Below, in pieces: positions 35,075 to 45,500 of a stretch of DNA of 48,040 nucleotides. Position numbers and translations under genes: made by a program. This DNA is from Clostridiales bacterium (GTDB lineage: Bacteria > Bacillota > Clostridia > Christensenellales > Pumilibacteraceae), in NCBI GenBank assembly GCA_029066805.1, contig JAIEFT010000034.1:1-48040 (forward strand), given 5' to 3'. The notes under the pieces were generated by a model. The model was not told where the DNA came from. It searched no databases and worked only from the letters and a program-made list of their open reading frames with translations. The stretch's first letter is position 1, and every line of letters begins with the position of its first letter.

Positions 35075-36286
35075 TTACTCCTTTTGTTTACGTTTGGAAA
35101 ACCAACGTTTAAATCTGTTTAACATGCCGCCGCTTGCGGGATTGCTTAATAGCACCATGTTCATTATACCGAGCGCAGAAGAAAGCTGCGCGCTGTCCAG
35201 CATGGGTTGCAGCGGCTTGACTGCTTCCGCCTCGCGCGCAAGACATTCCGACAAATACTCAATTGCGCCGCGCATCGTGCACAGCCCGCCGCCCGTAACC
35301 GATAGCGGGGTGTAGTCGGGATAGTCGTAATCGCACTGCTTTAGCGCCTTTTGTATGTACCGCGCAAACCGCTCGATCTCCAGCCGCACCACCAAGTTGG
35401 TTTCGGCTACGTCAAACCGCTTCAAATCGTTTTCCACTTCTATCTCGTACTCGGTCTGAACAACCGGCGGCTCTTCCTCGTCCTCGGGCGGAACAAAGTC
35501 AGGCTCGAGCGAAAGAATAACCTTGCGCTTTAGTTGCTCGGCTTGCTTGAGCGGAATATCAAACTTGTCCGCAAGCGCAGCGGTTATGCGCGCCCCGCCC
35601 CACGGAAAGTAGTTCTGCACGCAAATACCGTCGCCTCTTCCTATCGTGAGCGCTGTACCGAGCGCACCGACGTCCGCGAGCATGACGCACTTGTCGCGCC
35701 TAAAATCATCGAATAACAACATAATCTCGGCGAGCGACGCGGAAAGAAACTCGGTCTCGACTTCCGCCATGCTAGCCGCAGCAGCTACGTCCGCCATAAA
35801 ATCGTTGCGCGCGAGTATGTACGATATGCTCCCGCCGAGCTTGGTAGACATCATGCCTACGGGTTCTATCAGCTTGCGCTCGTTGTCCAGAGTGTAATAT
35901 ACGGGTTGCATGTTGACGACCGTCCAATTCGGGTCATCGTCGAACGCATTGCCGCTGTCTAAAAGCGCTTGAACGTCCTGTTCGGTAACTCTGCGCTTTT
36001 TATTCAGCGAGATGCTGTTGTTCACTATGTAGCACTTGGAAAACTCGTTAGGTACGCCTACGTACAGCTTGTCTATCTTTTGCTGAGCGCGTGACTCCGC
36101 ACCGGAAATAGCCTGTCCGATGCAGTGCGACAACCGCTCTTTGTCGAGCCATGCGCCACGCACAAAACCGACATACTCGCACACCCCGATACCGTCAATG
36201 TTGATCGAGTCGTTTATGCCGCGGCTACCGATCAAGACGGTTATCTTGCTCGTGCCGAAATCCAAAATTGCAACGCTTTGTTTCAA
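35075..36286 (-). CDS. ftsA: Cell division protein FtsA
   Basis: FtsA is the actin-like membrane anchor for FtsZ. The 403-residue protein has VAILDFGTSKITVLIG at the N-terminus, LADVGALGTALTIG as the second phosphate site, and TGGGLCTMRG. An acidic insertion (PPEDEEEPP) lies near residue 280. The last 20 residues form a basic amphipathic helix (GMLNRFKRWFSKRK), the usual membrane tether. The initiation codon is TTG with AGGGG upstream, and it has a promoter of its own separating it from ftsQ. Confidence 0.94.
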   Translation of the reverse strand: MKQSVAILDFGTSKITVLIGSRGINDSINIDGIGVCEYVGFVRGAWLDKERLSHCIGQAISGAESRAQQKIDKLYVGVPNEFSKCYIVNNSISLNKKRRVTEQDVQALLDSGNAFDDDPNWTVVNMQPVYYTLDNERKLIEPVGMMSTKLGGSISYILARNDFMADVAAAASMAEVETEFLSASLAEIMLLFDDFRRDKCVMLADVGALGTALTIGRGDGICVQNYFPWGGARITAALADKFDIPLKQAEQLKRKVILSLEPDFVPPEDEEEPPVVQTEYEIEVENDLKRFDVAETNLVVRLEIERFARYIQKALKQCDYDYPDYTPLSVTGGGLCTMRGAIEYLSECLAREAEAVKPLQPMLDSAQLSSALGIMNMVLLSNPASGGMLNRFKRWFSKRKQKE

Positions 36287-36399
36287 GACCTAACCCCTAT
36301 TACAAATTACCAATGTAAAGTAAGAACAAATCATAAATTCTGAAAGAAAGTACATATCGATAATCGGTAAAGAAATCCGTAAATCAATCTGTGATTGAA

Positions 36400-36428
36400 A
36401 TTATACACTACATAAGGCATATTGTCAA
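36400..36428 (-). promoter_or_regulatory. Consensus sigma-A promoter of ftsA-ftsZ
   Basis: Minus strand: TTGACA (36423-36428), a 17-base spacer, TATAAT (36400-36405). It is a perfect match in both hexamers, giving a leader of about 105 bases before the TTG start of ftsA. The leader is AT-rich; no clear fold was seen. Confidence 0.85.
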
Positions 36429-36446
36429 GTGTACTGCCGTAAATTA

Positions 36447-37307
36447 TCAGTTTTCGACGGTGTCGTAGTGCCGCGCGTAGTAACCGTCATCGGTATAAAC
36501 GCTATCCCCGTCCTGCGCCGCGTTGTGCTTAAGGTACACACAGCGTATAGGATCACCCGCGCCATCACTCAGGTTGGGATACACCTTAATCAGTCCGTGC
36601 ACCTTGACTACGTCGGTGAACGACGGATCGGTCTTGGCATACACCGCAAAGCCGCGATCGAGCATGGCGGCAAAGTCACCGCCGTTATCGTGTATCTCTA
36701 TCGAACAGCCGGCGTTTGTGCGAATGTAAACATACCCCGCACGACGTAAATCGATAAAGCCGATAAGCTCGTTTATCTGATAGTCGATCATGCCCTTGGA
36801 GCGCAGGAACGCTATAATCTTATCGACATACCACCTATCCTTGCCGTTGTTGTCTTGGAAGTATTTGCCAACCGCTGCCGAGGTTGATCCCGCAGGCTTG
36901 ACCGTGAAGTAACCGGGAAGTAACGAATCGGACTCGCTACCTATCTTACCCGAAGAATAGCATTGATAATACTTGTTGCCGTTTTGGAACTGATAGAGCT
37001 TTTCGTATATAACATAGTTGATTGTGACGCGATCGGGAAAACTGCGCTTAACATTAACAACGCCGATCTCGGGATAAGCTTGCTCCACACGCTGCTTGAC
37101 TTCTGCCTCGTCTACAAAAAACATCGAACTGTTGTTCTTAATACCCGAGGCGGCAATTACGTTTTTGTCGTACAATTCTATCTGCGGATTCTCGTAGTAG
37201 CTGTAAGCGTCAACATGCCGAACAAGAAATGTCGCGCCGCAGACCACTACTATGACCACCAGCAACAACACAACTATTAATAATGCAATCAGCTTCTTGT
37301 TACGCAT
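36447..37307 (-). CDS. ftsQ: Cell division protein FtsQ/DivIB
   Basis: FtsQ/DivIB is a bitopic scaffold of the divisome. The 286-residue protein has a short basic N-terminus, one membrane span (about residues 6-30), a POTRA domain (about 40-115, ending in KRSFPDRVTINYVIYEK) and a beta domain to about 250 (YVYIRTNAGCSIEIHD). The Asp/Tyr-rich tail is short. It lies between murA and ftsA, the usual place in Firmicutes. Promoter spacing leaves only about two bases before the ATG, so the mRNA is probably leaderless. Confidence 0.88.
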   Translation of the reverse strand: MRNKKLIALLIVVLLLVVIVVVCGATFLVRHVDAYSYYENPQIELYDKNVIAASGIKNNSSMFFVDEAEVKQRVEQAYPEIGVVNVKRSFPDRVTINYVIYEKLYQFQNGNKYYQCYSSGKIGSESDSLLPGYFTVKPAGSTSAAVGKYFQDNNGKDRWYVDKIIAFLRSKGMIDYQINELIGFIDLRRAGYVYIRTNAGCSIEIHDNGGDFAAMLDRGFAVYAKTDPSFTDVVKVHGLIKVYPNLSDGAGDPIRCVYLKHNAAQDGDSVYTDDGYYARHYDTVEN

Positions 37308-37315
37308 ACATTGTT

Positions 37316-37344
37316 AGTATAGCAAACAATAATACAAAAAGCAA
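37316..37344 (-). promoter_or_regulatory. Sigma-A promoter of ftsQ, leaderless
   Basis: Minus strand: TTGCTT (37339-37344), a 17-base spacer, TATACT (37316-37321). The start point should be near 37309, two bases before the ATG at 37307; there is no Shine-Dalgarno sequence. Confidence 0.6.
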
Positions 37345-37349
37345 GTAAT

Positions 37350-37375
37350 CCCACTTCTTTTATAAAAGAAGTGGG
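37350..37375. repeat. Palindromic intergenic repeat, copy 2
   Basis: A perfect 26-bp palindrome, CCCACTTCTTTTA and its complement, followed on the plus strand by CAAGAAAATTTTAATTCG. It matches the stem and flank of the element at 3699-3726 but in the opposite orientation. It sits just upstream of the ftsQ promoter. Confidence 0.75.
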
Positions 37376-37430
37376 CAAGAAAATTTTAATTCGATTGCAA
37401 ATACATTGGTTTTTCCGTCAAGCCGATTTG

Positions 37431-37457
37431 GTCATTCCGAACGCCGTGAGGAATCTC
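37431..37457 (+). repeat. GTCATTC-type dispersed repeat
   Basis: GTCATTCCGAACGCCGTGAG followed by GAATCTC resembles the short GTCATTCTGAGCG...GAATCTC element found between genes of many unrelated bacteria. Only one copy is in this window. It ends 10 bases before the murA stop codon. Confidence 0.5.
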
Positions 37458-37466
37458 AACATTATT

Positions 37467-38723
37467 TTAATTCTTAATTCTTTCGATCCTTCCGCCCAGC
37501 GCGGTAAACGACTGCTCGATACTCTCGTAACCGCGGTCGATATGCTCTGTACCGTATATCTCGGTTTTGCCATCTGCGGAGAGTGCGGCAATAACAAGCG
37601 CCGCACCTCCGCGAAGATCGCACGCCTTGACCGACGCACCGTGAAGCCGCTTTACTCCCGCCACCACCGCTATTCTGTCCTTGACCGTGATGTTAGCGCC
37701 CATCTTGACAAGCTCGGTCGTGTAGCCGAACCGATTTTCAAACAGGTTTTCCACTATGACCGAACTGCCGACGGCACACGCCAGTAGCGCGCAGAACTGC
37801 GGCTGCATATCCGTCGGGAATGCGGGATAAACATTTGTTTCCAGCTTATGAATCGCCTTTGGTCTGCCGTCCGCGCAAATGCGTACCGAACTGCCGCGCA
37901 CATAAAGCTTTGCACCCGTCTTTTTGAGCCTTTCGGTTATTCCGAACAGATGTTCGGGTACGACGTTCTTTACAGTTGCGCAACCACCCGTAGCCGCGAC
38001 AGCCGCGAGGAATGTCCCGGCGCAGATCCTATCCGGCATGGGCTTGTATGTACAACCGTGAAGCTTTTTTACTCCGCGCACGCGAATAATAGATCCGCCC
38101 GCGCCCGACACGTTTCCGCCCATAGCGTTTATAAAATTTGCAAGGTCTACAATCTCCGGTTCGCGCGCCGCATTTACTATCACCGTATCTCCGTCCAATA
38201 GCGCACCCGCCATCATCAGATTTTCGGTCGCGCCCACGGACGCAAAATCGAGATTGATGACCGCGCTTTTCATATCGCTGCCGTCACAGCAGATAACGCC
38301 GCCCTCGTCCTCGATTTTGACCGACAGCCCTTTCAGTCCCGATATATGTAAGTCTATGGGGCGAAGTCCTATCTCGCACCCGCCCGGATGGCTTATGTAT
38401 GCCCTTCTACAGCGCGAAAGAATTGAACCCAGTATAAATATAGACGAACGCAATTTGCCCGTTAAATCGGCGTTTATGACGTTTAGCGACACGTCGTGAC
38501 AGCAAACACGAAGATTATCGCCGATAAACTCCGCACTGCAACCCAAATGCCGCATGATGTTGAGCATGGCGTCGATGTCCTTTAGGTGCGGACACTTTTC
38601 GATAATAATGGGCTCATCGGTAAGAATACACGCCGCTATAATGGGGAGCGCCGCGTTCTTTGCTGTCTGCACGGAAATCTCGCCGCCGAGCGGCACACCG
38701 CCTTGTACTGTTAGTTTTTGCAT
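37467..38723 (-). CDS. murA: UDP-N-acetylglucosamine 1-carboxyvinyltransferase
   Basis: MurA adds enolpyruvate to UDP-GlcNAc, the first committed step of peptidoglycan synthesis. The 418-residue protein starts MQKLTVQGG, has Lys22-Asn23 (AKNAALP), and the active-site Cys116 in HPGGCEIGLRPIDLH, the fosfomycin target. TTVYPAFPTDMQPQ-like sequence appears as NVYPAFPTDMQPQ; LRGGAALVIAAL is near the end. The start at 38723 has AAGGTGG upstream; the frame extends 40 codons further but without family similarity. It heads the murA-ftsQ-ftsA-ftsZ cluster. Confidence 0.96.
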   Translation of the reverse strand: MQKLTVQGGVPLGGEISVQTAKNAALPIIAACILTDEPIIIEKCPHLKDIDAMLNIMRHLGCSAEFIGDNLRVCCHDVSLNVINADLTGKLRSSIFILGSILSRCRRAYISHPGGCEIGLRPIDLHISGLKGLSVKIEDEGGVICCDGSDMKSAVINLDFASVGATENLMMAGALLDGDTVIVNAAREPEIVDLANFINAMGGNVSGAGGSIIRVRGVKKLHGCTYKPMPDRICAGTFLAAVAATGGCATVKNVVPEHLFGITERLKKTGAKLYVRGSSVRICADGRPKAIHKLETNVYPAFPTDMQPQFCALLACAVGSSVIVENLFENRFGYTTELVKMGANITVKDRIAVVAGVKRLHGASVKACDLRGGAALVIAALSADGKTEIYGTEHIDRGYESIEQSFTALGGRIERIKN

Positions 38724-38835
38724 ACACCACCTTCTGTCAATTTTAGTATATGTGTACGCAAGCGCGGGCGTGCAAAAGTTCGCCGTCGTCAACTGATACA
38801 ATATATCCGTATTAGATATTCCGCACAACAAAAAA

Positions 38836-38865
38836 CTGTGCAACTCTATTTATAGGATTGCACAG
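38836..38865 (-). terminator. Terminator after the flavin reductase gene
   Basis: CTGTGCAA pairs with TTGCACAG around a 14-base loop; the minus-strand reading ends in six T. It lies ten bases past the reductase stop. Confidence 0.75.
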
Positions 38866-38874
38866 CTTTCTACT

Positions 38875-39438
38875 TTAAGATAATGCTTTTGCTATTTCGT
38901 TTATTTGCATGATATCATTGGCGTGATATGCTATTAAATCGTCTAGTTTGTCGGTTTGCGTTATTGAAACGCGCTTTACCGTTTTTATACCTAAATGCCC
39001 GTAATAATGCTCAATAGCGTTTAAAATAAGTTCGTTCTCTTGTTCCCTAACGCCCGCACGCACAGCTATTGCAATGCCTTGAATCGGCTTTTGCGCCGTT
39101 AATATTCTATTTGGATTGGTGTCGCCGTATGGCGTGGTTCTGTCAATCAAAGTCTTTAGCTGCGCGGGAATGTCCGCCCAATATGACGGCGCGGCAATAA
39201 CCACAATATCGGAAGACAAAATATCGTTAACTATCTTTTGGGCATCGTCGTTTTGCACGCACTTACCGTCGATATAACATTTTTTACAACCCTTACAAAA
39301 ATGCAGATCGGCGTCGCCCACGCAATACTTAACGATCTCTGCATTTTGTTTTATAGCAATACCGTTAACGAAGCTGTCTATTAAATAATTGCAGCTGCCG
39401 TTGTTGCGCGCACTGCCGTTGATACAAGTTACTTTCAT
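38875..39438 (-). CDS. Flavodoxin-fold NAD(P)H-dependent oxidoreductase
   Basis: A 187-residue flavodoxin-like protein of the NADPH-dependent FMN reductase group. The FMN phosphate loop is INGSARNNGSCNYL near the start. It is followed by the Cys cluster CKGCKKCYIDGKC (residues about 48-60), seen in iron-sulfur flavoprotein relatives, and by APSYWADIPAQLKTLIDR, the isoalloxazine contact region. The substrate is not predictable. GGAGGT lies six bases before the ATG. It stands alone between two terminators. Confidence 0.9.
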   Translation of the reverse strand: MKVTCINGSARNNGSCNYLIDSFVNGIAIKQNAEIVKYCVGDADLHFCKGCKKCYIDGKCVQNDDAQKIVNDILSSDIVVIAAPSYWADIPAQLKTLIDRTTPYGDTNPNRILTAQKPIQGIAIAVRAGVREQENELILNAIEHYYGHLGIKTVKRVSITQTDKLDDLIAYHANDIMQINEIAKALS

Positions 39439-39464
39439 CTTACACCTCCAAAAAATTTTATATT

Positions 39465-39493
39465 AAAAAGCGCAGCATTACGCAGCGCTTTTT
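39465..39493 (-). terminator. Terminator after the giant coiled-coil gene
   Basis: AAAAAGCGC pairs with GCGCTTTTT around an 11-base loop; the minus reading ends in five T. It lies nine bases past the giant gene's stop. Confidence 0.8.
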
Positions 39494-39501
39494 GATTTTG
39501 A

Positions 39502-42500
39502 TTATTCGTCGTCGTCCTTGTTGCCGTTGAGCCTTGAACGGAGCTTGTTAAGAACCAACTGGTTGGCGAGTCTGCGCACCTTGTCGGAGGCTTCCGTTTC
39601 CGCTATGGTGTTGAACTCGTGCGGAAGTATGTCGCGCAGGATTTCGTCTACTCTTTCCTCGCTTACTCCGCCGTCGCCGAGTTGTTCCACAAGCTGCTCC
39701 ATAATCAGCTTGTTAGCTACCTGCTTAGCCAGCCTATCCGCTACGTCCATCGTGTCCTTAGTTGCGGTGGGATTGAGCGACATATCGCCGTCGCCGCCGA
39801 GCAAACCTGCTTGATGCTCGATCAGAGCTTCAAAGTCGTCGTTTTCGGGCGCGGGAGTATTAATAACTACTTCCTCAACCTCCGGCTTATTCTGCTTTTG
39901 TGCGGGTTTCCTGCCGCGCTTTTTGCCTGTGCCGTTGCTTGCCGTACTTGTACCGCCTGTTTTAGCCGAGTTTTTCTGCCCGGGCTTTCTGCCACGCTTT
40001 TTGCCTGTGCTTGCGCTATTCGAGCTTGCCGCAGGTTTCTGTTCGGGCTGTTGAGGCTTTTCGGGCTCTATAATGCCGGCTATCTCGTTGAGTTGTTCCT
40101 TAAGGTCGGAAAGTGAATCCGATAAATCCTCGTCGGACTTTATGTCGCGCACTTTTTCGCGTTCGGCGAGCACTGTAATCTCGTCGCGCAGTCTTGATAT
40201 AGCGTCGAGTATGAGCGCGTTTTCCTGACTGGGCTTTTCACGACTGAGCTCTTCTCTAAGGTCTGCCAGCTCGGCAAGTATAGTATCGTTATCCGAAGCG
40301 CTGCCCGACTGAGCCATGACCTCGCGGAGTTTGGCTACCTCTTCCGCTACGGCGTCGCTGGACGCTATTTCGGCTTTGAGACTTTCTATCTCATCGGAGA
40401 TTTTGCTGCCGGCGTTCTGCGTTAAGTACTGATTCTGACGTTCCAAAAGGTGCGCCATTTCGGACATGAAGTTGAGCGTCGTCAAATCCGCGTCGCGCTG
40501 GTTTGCCATATCTGTGCGCAAATCGCCGAGTTCTTCCAAAATCTTATTGTTGGTCGCGTCGTTGCCAAGCGCAGCCACTCTGTCCGCAAGCGACTCAAAC
40601 ACGGCTTCACGCTTGTCGATTGCCGCCTTAAGCTTGCTAAGCTCGTCGGAGATAACCTCTATGTCGCTTGCAGAGCCTGCCGTAGCTACCTGGTCGCGGA
40701 GCGACGCTATCTCATCGAGAATGATATTGTTGTAGCTTTCGTAGTTAGATTCGCCCGACTCGGGATCGTTTACGTTAGCCATACTGATAGCAAATAATTG
40801 GTCGCGGAGCGACTGCACCTCTGTCATGAGCGTGTCGTCCGACTCACGGTCCGTTTCGCCGGCGATGCGCTTGACATCCTCTATCTGCTCACGCAAGGAC
40901 TGGAACTCGTCGCGCAATGCCAAAATCTCGTTCATCACGCCGAGGTCGGGCTCTTCCTTCAATGTCTGAACGTCCGCCTTGATAGCGGTTACGTCCTCGG
41001 CTACGCCGAACAGACTGTCGGACGACGAAAGCATGGCTTTGATTTCCGCAAGCTCGTCCTTGAGTGCCTGAACCTCTAAAGACGCCGCTCCGCCGCCGCT
41101 TTCTGCCGCTATGGTTGTGAGCGAACGCAGCTGCGCTATCTCGTCGCGTATCTCGCCAAGCTCGCTTGCATACCCGTGCTGTTCGGCTTGTGCCGCAAGC
41201 ATTTCTCGGATATCGTTTAGTACGCTCTCGTCAAGACCTGTGGTTTGAACGGGGCTATTCCCCACTGCCGCCACTTCGTCTTTGAGTGCGCGGATTTCGT
41301 CAATAAGCGTAGCATATGCAGTATCGCCTTCCGCGTTTACTGCGGGCTGCGCAACAGTCATGTCGCGTATGAGGTCTTTAAGCTCGTCTATCTGTACGGA
41401 AAGCACGTCTGTGCCGTCCGCCTTTAAGTGTTCGTTTTCTGCGCGGAGCGCTTCGATTTGGGCGCGCATTTCCGCCATTTCCGCGGCGTAATCGATAGGC
41501 GCCATATCCGTAAGCTTGGACTTGATTTCCGCCATTTCCGCTTCGAGCGCGTCAAAACGTTCGGAAAGTGCGCCCGTTGCCGCTTCGGCATCTTCCGCAA
41601 CACCGCCTTCTTGGACAAGCATGAGGTCCTGAAGCGTCGCGTTTACGGTTTCGAGCTGCTCCATTACCGGAGTAAGGTCGACTTGAACGGGCTCAGCAGT
41701 TTCAGCATCGCCGAACGTGTCGGTCTCGACTTCTGCGGGTTCTTGTGCAACACGCAGCTCGTCGAGCACGGCGCGGATTTCTTCTACTTGTTCCGCTATA
41801 GCGTTTATGCGATCGTTGCTGCCGAGAGCTTCCTCTATTCTGTCTATATCGTTCTTAAGATTGATTATTTCGTCGAGTACGATATTGAGCTCGTCCGCCG
41901 CCGAACTCTCGCCTTCCTCACCGTCGCCGCCGGCGATTGTCGTCCTGCGGCTGACAAGGTCTTTGAGCTCGTCGATACTGCCTGTGAGCGTAAGTTGATC
42001 GTTGCGAAGCGCGGTGATTTCGTCGAGCACCGTAAGCAGATCCTCCGAGCTTTCTTCCGCCTGCTCGGGCTGCTCGTCCTGCGGCTCGACTATACCCGTC
42101 GCATTGAGCACTTCGTCCTTGAACGCAAACACTTCGTCGCGCAACGACACGATCTCGTTAAGCACAAGATTGATTTCGCCGTCGGTTGCTTCCGACGAGT
42201 CGTCGGAAGTGGGAAGATTTGCAATATCCTCTCTGAGCGCGCGAATTTCGTCGAGAATGTTACCCGAAGAAATGGACGCGAGTTCGTTCTTTATAGACTC
42301 GAGTTCGCTCGACACTTCGTCCTGATCGACGATACGCGCTGCTTTTATGTCCTCGCGAAGTGACAGAATTTCTTCTACCGTGTCGTATTCCGACGGCGCG
42401 TCGAGTTTCTCCTTTATAGAGGAAAGCTCAGCAATAAGCGCCTGCATGGTGTCCGAATCGAGCTGTTCACCGTCGGTTTCGCCCCGGTCTTCCGCAGAAA

Positions 42501-45500
42501 GTCCCGACTCTATTGCGGCTTGAAGTTCGGCAAGCTGTGCGGAAATTCCGTCGATAGCTGCGACATTAACGTCGTTGACAGCTTGCGTGGACGCCTCGAT
42601 GTTGCCAAGGCGTTCGCGTATTTCGGCAATTTCGCCCAATAGCGCGTCGCGGGTGTCCTGATCCATACCAGAAGCGGACATATTTTCTTCCAGAGTGCTG
42701 ATATGAATTTCTTCTCTGATTCCGCTTACGGTGTCTATAATTTCTTGCTTGTTGTTTTCTGCGGTCTGCTCGTACTGCTCTATCCGCTCTAACACGAGCT
42801 TGATATCTTCGTTAGCGCCGTTTACCGCCTCTCTAAGTACGCCAATTTCTTCCGCAACAACTTGAGCGCCGTCATCGGCTACGTCTGCATTTTCCGCATT
42901 TGCGGCAAGCGATTCCGAAAGCGCATTGACCGCGTCGAGCACTGCCGCTACATTATCGCGGATTGTTACTACGTCCTCGGACTGCGGCATTAATGTGAGC
43001 GAGTCAAGTATGGCAAGCGTGTTGTCGCGAGTTACCACCACGTCCTCGGACTGCGGCATTAATGTGAGCGAGTCGAGCACGGCGTTTAAGTTGTCCTTAA
43101 TTCCCTCGAGTTCTTCCGAAGTTGTTACATCGGCAGTAGTTACATCTTCCTCAATTACTTCTTCGTCCTCGGCAACAGGCGTTTCGAGCCTATCGAGAAT
43201 GCTGTTTAACTGCTCGGATATGGGAGCTAAAGCGTCGAGCGTAGCGGTAGCAGCGTCACGTGCAGCAGCCGCGTTTTCGCCGATTGCGTTGATGTTTTCG
43301 CTTACGGAATTTACAGTATCCACAACTGCGGCAACGTTCTCGCCTACAGCGCTGATAGTGTCCGTAACCGACGTTACGTTTTCGCTTACCGAATTAACAT
43401 TATCGTTGATTACGGCAAAGTTGTCGTTTACAGCGACAAAGTTGTCGTTGATAGAAGCAATGCTATCGCTAACTGCCGCTACGCTATCCGTGATTGCGGA
43501 AAGCGTGTCCGACACAGTGGTTATGCTGTCGGTGACCGACGTGATAGTATCCGTCACTACCGCAACGTTATTGCTGATTTCGGTGACGGTTTCCTTGGTA
43601 GAAGCAGTATCTTCGGCAACAGTGTTTATAAGCGCGACGCGCGCCGCTATCTCGTCGAGGTAGCTGATAAACTTTTCTGTGTCCTGCACGGCCTCCGCAG
43701 CGTCGGGAATTTGCTCGCTCTCGGCAATTGCAAGCTCCGCCTGCTCGCGCAAGAACGCGATATCGTCAAGCAGCCGCTGTCTGTCCGTCGCGGCGGCGTC
43801 GGTGTTTGCCGCCGACAATTCCATAAACGAGCTTACGTCGGTGCGGAGCTGTTCGAGAGCTTCCGTCGTCGGAGACATGAGTATCGCGTCCGATACCGTT
43901 ACAAGCGAATCCTTAATAGCCTGCGTTTCCGCGAGGATTTCGGCTTTGGCGGCGTCGATTGTCTCTGCCGCGTCGGATGAGCCCGTTCCGTCGCCGATCT
44001 TGTTCATTATGTTTGTTTCGGACTCTATGATTACGTTGGTAACGTCCTCGTACAGCTTGTCAAACTGCGCTGTAATATCAGCAATCAATGAATTAACTTG
44101 TTCAGCAAGTTGCTCGGAAATTTCCGCAGTGCCGCCGATTGCCGCTATGTCAGCGCGAAGGTCGGATATACTGTTAAAAAACGCGTCGTATTCGTCGATC
44201 CTCGCTCTGATGTATCCGAGGTCGTCAAGCATGACTTGACGTTCTTCGTCCGACATTTCCGCACCACCCGTTGCAGGCGTTTCGACAGTAATGGGCTCTT
44301 GAAGTTTTTCGGAAATATCGACGATACGATTGGTTATGTCGATGTAGTTGTTACGCAGTTCTTCAAGCGCGCCCGAAATATCGTCGTTGCCTGTAGCGCT
44401 CTCTAACCTATTCTTAAGGTCGTCTACTGCGTAAAGTATCTGTTGGAGCGCAGCTTCGTCCGCGGACAGCTCGCCGTCACCCGACGCAGGGATAATTGTG
44501 GGTGCGGGTCTATCGAGCACTGCCGCCTTCAGTTCGTCAAGCTTGGTAAATAGTGACACACTGCCAACCGCTTTTGCGGGCTTGTACGATGCGGGCAAAT
44601 CAATTTCGGGCAAATCCAAAACGTCTGCTACCGTGATTGCGACAAGCCGCTCAACCATTTCCTTGACTGCGGCTTTATCGCCGTTTTCGTCAATAAGCTC
44701 GGTAGTGATGTCGCCTACCGTAGCGGCGTTTTCAGACTCGTACTTGTTGCTTTGAAGAGTATTTATTTCCGCTACCAGATCGGGCAGATAGTCGCCGTAT
44801 GATGTTACTGCGACAGAAGTTATCTTTTGTACCAGATTGAAGAAACGTTCGGCGCTGTCGCGCATAGCCGACGTGATTGTCGTCATGCCGCGTTCGGCAC
44901 AAAACTCGGCAACCGCGCCGAAAACTTGTTTGGTAAGCGGCTGATCGCCAAGCTCGTCGATGAGCGCATTTGTAGCTTCTATAAGATCAATAGCGTCGGG
45001 CTCGTTGCTGTCCGAAAGGCGCTTGACGTATGCGTATACAGAATTGAGCTTGTCTTTATATGATGCGGATTGCGAGTGAACATCGTATGAAACTTTTTTG
45101 AATTCATTTACAAGCTCGGAAATCGTTTGCGCGCGTTTTACCGCGTCCTCCGAAACATTGCCGATAACTGTTTTTATATCGTAAAGCTGGCGCAAAAGCT
45201 CGCTTGCGCTTATATCGGAAGAGCCGTTATTACTTGCAACTACTTGCGTTTGATTGCCGGGCGCGGCAGTGGGAACACTAACGCCCTCGAGCAGTGCTTT
45301 TAACGCCGCTATGTCGCCCGATAGCTTGCTCATTCCGTCGCCGTCAATGCTGCCGGCTGCTTTTTTCACGGACGAAACCGCGCCGCTAAGCTCCTTAGCG
45401 GACGGCATGTCGTCAAGCTGCTTTTTAAGCTGAGCTATATCGCCCTGCACACGCGCGTCCAAGTCGCGCATGGCACGCAAAATAGCCTCGTTAATTGAGA

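Noticed and set aside
42926-43663. A 245-codon Ser/Thr/Ala-rich open frame on the plus strand
   Set aside because: It is the antisense shadow of the repetitive part of the giant coiled-coil gene; composition mirrors that gene's codons and it has no ribosome site.
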